DNA of 43,570 nt from Candidatus Fibrimonas sp. (lineage in GTDB: Bacteria > Fibrobacterota > Fibrobacteria > Fibrobacterales > Fibrobacteraceae), in NCBI GenBank assembly GCA_031273195.1, contig JAISSJ010000096.1:1-43570 (forward strand), in the 5' to 3' direction. The number at the start of each line of letters is the position of its first letter. Within the stretch, counting starts at the first letter, position 1. Position numbers and translations under genes: made by a program. Below are positions 41,359-43,570 of the stretch, one piece after another. The notes under the pieces are model-generated. The model saw nothing but the letters and a program-made list of their open reading frames with translations. It was not told where the DNA came from and did not search any database.

Positions 41359-41405
41359 GTTACAACGCCTGCCGCCAATGCGAATCTTGAGACTGTCTTG
41401 TTCAT
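41346..41405 (-). other. 19-codon leader ORF overlapping the LPP20-like start
   Basis: AAAGGAG precedes ATG (41405). The peptide is Met-Asn-Lys-Thr-Val-Ser-Arg-Phe-Ala-Leu-Ala-Ala-Gly-Val-Val-Thr-Cys-Leu-Ser, which looks like the first part of a signal peptide. It ends at 41346, 10 nt past the ATG of the 335-residue ORF in another frame. It may be a coupling leader, or a sign that a single-base change split one longer signal peptide. Confidence 0.45.
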
Positions 41406-41469
41406 AAAAAACTCCTTTCCCCGTAGTTCACTCCACCAAACCCCAGAGAAAGCAAAATTTGGCAGGTTT

Positions 41470-41484
41470 GCACCACTATGGTGC
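41470..41484. repeat. Short perfect hairpin GCACCA-CTA-TGGTGC
   Basis: A 6-bp stem with a 3-nt loop between the 23-bp array and the LPP20-like leader. On the minus strand it is not directly followed by a T run, so it is not a convincing terminator. Confidence 0.4.
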
Positions 41485-41495
41485 TACACGCCCGC

Positions 41496-41579
41496 TTACG
41501 GCCATCGTAATAGCACACTTACGATGACCGTAATAACACGATTACGGCAACCGTAATAGCACGATTACGATGGCCGTAA
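41496..41579 (-). repeat. Array of four 23-bp units, each a TTACG-N5-CGTAA hairpin
   Basis: Palindromes start at 41496, 41519, 41542 and 41565, an exact 23-bp period. Arms TTACG/CGTAA are invariant, loops are GCCAT, ATGAC, GCAAC and ATGGC. The fourth unit is the exact reverse complement of the first. Spacers are also alike (TAGCACAC, TAACACGA, TAGCACGA). The last palindrome ends 1 nt from the stop codon of the HU-like/DUF4469 gene. Possible roles are binding sites, an mRNA 3' stabiliser or an attenuator; no protein is known to bind it. Confidence 0.9.
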
Positions 41580-41580
41580 A

Positions 41581-42327
41581 TCATAAAACCGACAAAACCC
41601 TATCAAAAACCGTATTTCTAGGCTCTTTAAGCAAGTGCTTGCTATTACCGCCGTATTGAGTGGCTATTTCCAGCTTGTAACTGCCTGCCGCCAATGCCGG
41701 GATTACAACTATCAACTCGGAAGGCTTGTTCACGGGCATTTTTGAACTAACCTTTACCCGTTCATTGGTCTCTTGGTTGATGAAATAAACGCCATTTTCG
41801 GCGTTTTCACCCGAAATTCTGATTTTGCTCCCGCTTATACGCAGATTGCGATTGGGGGTAAGCAGGTCGCTTATGCTCTCGCTCTCAATATCCGTAACTT
41901 CGTCAATGAAGAAGGTGGCTTTGTTCACGCCCGTAATCTCAACATTAATGTTCGCAAGCTCCCTGCGAAGCCGCAAACCCTGATTGAAATCAAAGGATAT
42001 CTTGTGCTTTTCGGGGTTGAACTGCTCCGTAGCCTTGTTGAACACCCCCTTAATCTTGGGCCGGACATTGAAAACGCCCGTGTTCACCGTGAAACCGTTG
42101 CATAGCAGATAGGCCATCTCGCTCAAATACAGGTCAACGGCGTGTTCCATAGCCTTGGCGGAAATATCCGCCCCGCCTCTCTGTGCCGCATAATTGCAAA
42201 CATCTTTTGAGGTGAGGGGTTTGTCCGCTACCACCCTTGCCGCAAAGTCGTTAGGGTCTTCGGTGAGCACGTTATCATATAACTCTGCTCTAATCTTGTG
42301 CTTGCGTAATTGCTCATTACTTGCCAT
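41581..42327 (-). CDS. HU-like DNA-binding protein with C-terminal DUF4469 domain
   Basis: 248 residues. The N-terminal half (about 1-125) fits the HU-like DNA-binding domain: Thr-Ser-Lys-Asp-Val-Cys-Asn-Tyr-Ala, Ala-Met-Glu-His-Ala-Val-Asp-Leu-Tyr, Asn-Gly-Phe-Thr-Val-Asn-Thr-Gly-Val-Phe-Asn-Val-Arg-Pro. The C-terminal half (about 130-248) is the Ig-like DUF4469: Leu-Thr-Pro-Asn-Arg-Asn-Leu-Arg-Ile-Ser-Gly-Ser-Lys-Ile-Arg-Ile and Asn-Lys-Pro-Ser-Glu-Leu-Ile-Val-Val-Ile-Pro. GGAGG lies 5-6 nt before ATG. Element C sits upstream and the 23-bp palindrome array directly downstream, so it is a natural candidate to bind such repeats. That link is inferred. Confidence 0.85.
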   Translation of the reverse strand: MASNEQLRKHKIRAELYDNVLTEDPNDFAARVVADKPLTSKDVCNYAAQRGGADISAKAMEHAVDLYLSEMAYLLCNGFTVNTGVFNVRPKIKGVFNKATEQFNPEKHKISFDFNQGLRLRRELANINVEITGVNKATFFIDEVTDIESESISDLLTPNRNLRISGSKIRISGENAENGVYFINQETNERVKVSSKMPVNKPSELIVVIPALAAGSYKLEIATQYGGNSKHLLKEPRNTVFDRVLSVL

Positions 42328-42425
42328 TTAAGCCTCCTTTGGAAAAATTTCGGAAAATGCGAACCAAACCCTCCAAAGGGGCGTGTTGCCCACGATAGCC
42401 CCATTTGCGGGCATTCTGTGACGGA

Positions 42426-42602
42426 CTAGCAGACGGGGGGGGGGGGGGTAATTTTGATATAAGCAGGAATGCCGTTAGCATCGCATAGTCTGGGCACCTT
42501 GGGTGTTTTTTGGTCCCCCAAAAAACGTGCCGCCGAGCCTGCGGTGGAAGGTCGGGCGAGGGGCGGTTTTTGGTTCAGGGACTGCATTTATGGGGTAATA
42601 TA
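42426..42602 (-). repeat. Repeat element C: promoter-like box, 53-codon ORF, C14 tract, upstream of the HU-like gene
   Basis: TATATT (first T at 42602) is preceded by TTTTTTC and lies 15 nt before ATG (42587), as in A and B. The core AGGCTCGGCGGCACGTTTTT (minus, 42540-42521) matches the other copies. The present frame runs 53 codons (42587-42426), ending just after a C14 tract (G at 42435-42448). Its residues Pro-Ser-Thr-Ala-Gly-Ser-Ala-Ala-Arg-Phe line up with Pro-Ser-Ala-Ile-Gly-Ser-Gly-Ala-Arg-Tyr of element A. With 3k C the frame would end in TAA directly against the HU-like ATG; with 3k+1 it would overlap that start. Confidence 0.55.
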
Positions 42603-42727
42603 GAAAAAATTATGGAGAATTTGGATTTTATGCCAGTATAACTGCATTGTATGCACAAACATCACGGCAAACAAGGCAAACACGCAGGTTTCTCCTAGTG
42701 GTTGCCGATATTTTCTAAATTTCCTTC
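42603..42727. promoter_or_regulatory. Divergent intergenic region between element C and the DUF3791 gene
   Basis: A worn copy of the REP-like palindrome (GGCAAACACGCAGGTTT then CTCCTA) lies at 42671-42697. On the plus strand TTTTCTAAATT ends just before ATG, with the first T of TAAATT (42716) exactly 12 nt from the start codon (42728). No ribosome-binding site is present for the DUF3791 gene. Confidence 0.5.
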
Positions 42728-42943
42728 ATGTCTCTAGCAGTTAAAGATTTCTTGGTTTATGTAATAGAACTTTGTGCCGAAAGATTTTTTGGCGGAAGCA
42801 AAACAATGGCTTACAATCAACTGAAAAACACAAACCAATTATCCTTTTATAAAGACACTTACGATACTTCGCATACGCTGTCTTCCGAATACATTCTGGA
42901 AGAAATAAAGGAAAAATTTATGGAATATGGAATTGTTTTATGA
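42728..42943 (+). CDS. DUF3791 family small protein (putative antitoxin)
   Basis: 71 residues, helical. Ala-Val-Lys-Asp-Phe-Leu-Val-Tyr-Val-Ile-Glu-Leu at the start, then Lys-Thr-Met-Ala-Tyr-Asn-Gln-Leu and Tyr-Ile-Leu-Glu-Glu-Ile near the end, are as I recall for DUF3791. It overlaps the DUF3990 gene by 4 nt (ATGA). Predicted leaderless start (TAAATT 12 nt upstream). Small DUF3791 proteins commonly flank DUF3990 genes and are likely partners or antitoxins; this is not proven. Confidence 0.75.
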   Translation: MSLAVKDFLVYVIELCAERFFGGSKTMAYNQLKNTNQLSFYKDTYDTSHTLSSEYILEEIKEKFMEYGIVL

Positions 42944-43440
42944 TTTTGTATCATGGTTCATTGGAGATAATAAAAGAACCAAATCCTTTTCTCGGAAGGA
43001 AAAATGTGGATTTTGGGCAAGGTTTTTATTTAAGCGACCTTAGAGAGCAGGCAGTCCGTTGGCTTAACCGCAGGAAAAGAACAAATCCGCAGAAAAAAGG
43101 AATTTTGAATATATACGAATATACGGAAAATGCAAATTTAAAGATTAAGAAATTCGGCGGTTATTGCGAGGAATGGCTGGATTTTGTTATTTTGAATAGG
43201 ACAGCCGGTAATATCTCGCAAAATATGGATTATGATATTGTTATAGGAAATGTAGCCGATGATGAAGTGATTGTCGCAGTAGATAACTATGTTGAGTCTC
43301 TTGCAAAGGGCAGGGCAACCGGAAACACCAAGCTGGCACTGCTGGATGAGCTTTCTTTTGCTCATCCTAATAACCAATATGCTTTCAAAACGGTTTTATC
43401 TTTAGCCAGTTTGAAATTCACGGGGTATGAGGAATTTTGA
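42940..43440 (+). CDS. DUF3990 protein, ADP-ribosyltransferase-like
   Basis: 166 residues. Tyr-His-Gly-Ser at 4-7, Asn-Val-Asp-Phe-Gly-Gln-Gly-Phe-Tyr-Leu-Ser at about 23-33 and Glu-Gln-Ala-Val-Arg-Trp nearby fit the ART fold (His, Tyr and an acidic third residue) placed in the DUF3990 family. A third catalytic residue cannot be assigned with confidence. The flanking small genes and tight overlaps (4 nt upstream, 1 nt downstream) suggest a toxin-like effector controlled by its neighbours. Targets are unknown. Confidence 0.75.
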   Translation: MILYHGSLEIIKEPNPFLGRKNVDFGQGFYLSDLREQAVRWLNRRKRTNPQKKGILNIYEYTENANLKIKKFGGYCEEWLDFVILNRTAGNISQNMDYDIVIGNVADDEVIVAVDNYVESLAKGRATGNTKLALLDELSFAHPNNQYAFKTVLSLASLKFTGYEEF

Positions 43441-43570
43441 TGAAGGATACATCTCTCGTTAGAATGACCATAGATGAAATTGCAAGGCAGAAAAAAGTGT
43501 CTTTGGATGAGGCTTTTGATTTATTTTACAATTCAAAAATTTGCGAAATGTTGAGCGACAAAGAAACCGG
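43440..43570 (+). CDS. Third gene of the DUF3791-DUF3990 set, N-terminal fragment (cut by window edge)
   Basis: 43 residues are in the window. The ATG shares TGATG with the DUF3990 stop. The peptide has Ile-Asp-Glu-Ile-Ala-Arg-Gln-Lys-Lys-Val-Ser-Leu-Asp-Glu-Ala-Phe-Asp-Leu-Phe and then Glu-Met-Leu-Ser-Asp-Lys-Glu-Thr-Gly. This resembles small proteins that follow DUF3990 genes and may be a second antitoxin-like subunit. The C terminus is missing. Confidence 0.65.
   Translation, partial: MKDTSLVRMTIDEIARQKKVSLDEAFDLFYNSKICEMLSDKET

Noticed and set aside
41496-41579. CRISPR or integron attachment repeats
   Set aside because: 8-nt intervals are too short for spacers, and no integrase or cas gene is near.

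Overview
The window looks like a chromosomal contig from a Fibrobacterota bacterium, most likely of the Fibromonadaceae/termite-gut type. This is inferred from several things. Secreted proteins carry poly-serine linkers (GH53, lipoproteins). There is a remnant of the Fibrobacter major paralogous (FISUMP) domain. DUF6261 and HU-like/DUF4469 proteins, a nif fragment, glycoside hydrolases and an A/T-rich TTTTCTANNTT promoter motif are all present. No rRNA or complete mobile element was seen. There is one tRNA.

Layout. 1-792 (minus): a signal-peptide protein running off the edge, a membrane protein and a relic ORF. 793-1181: a GC-rich repeat element. 1182-5369 (minus): a nif operon of nifE, a nifN-nifB fusion and a [2Fe-2S] ferredoxin, with a 113-nt structured leader. 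5536-11491 (plus): a sigma-54 promoter with an unknown gene, then rsmG, a sirtuin, a DUF2059 protein, purN, a cell-wall amidase and a GH53 galactanase. 11449-13686 (minus): prepilin peptidase, rsfS, a LytR_C lipoprotein and an unknown lipoprotein. 13735-16918 (plus): lipoproteins around rfbB. 17412-25648 (plus): a cytoplasmic GH5 enzyme, a hybrid histidine kinase with two solute-binding domains, a REC-GGDEF diguanylate cyclase and a second sensor kinase. 25660-29543 (minus): plsY, purF, a small membrane protein and an AT-rich PmeII-type restriction-modification pair in one overlapping gene string. 29599-31899 (plus): a repeat/poly(C) element, a 42-bp hairpin array, DUF6261, a lipoprotein and a FISUMP relic. 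31965-36217 (minus): a VapBC-like pair with frameshifted toxin, two unknown genes, gltX and tRNA-Leu(GAG). 36357-37944 (plus): an Rpn-family gene and a decayed gene between 55-bp direct repeats. 37961-42587 (minus): a third poly(C) element, the HU-like/DUF4469 gene, a 23-bp hairpin array, an LPP20-like gene and a CsgG-like/beta-barrel protein. 42728-43570 (plus): a DUF3791-DUF3990-small protein set, cut by the window end.

The most unusual structure is a family of three elements (near 931-1142, 29872-30053 and 42435-42602). Each has a -10-like TATATT exactly 15 nt before an ATG that opens a short reading frame, a shared GC-rich core, and a pure C tract (10, 22 and 14 C) coding for proline. In each, at least one tract register carries the frame up to the start codon of the next gene. 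At DUF6261 the present register does this, reading through the hairpin array to an ATGA overlap. This suggests slippage-controlled translational coupling. A second general signal is that seven genes have a TAnnTT box whose first T lies exactly 12 nt before the start codon, which predicts leaderless mRNAs. All product calls come from reading the sequence and remembered family features; no search was run.
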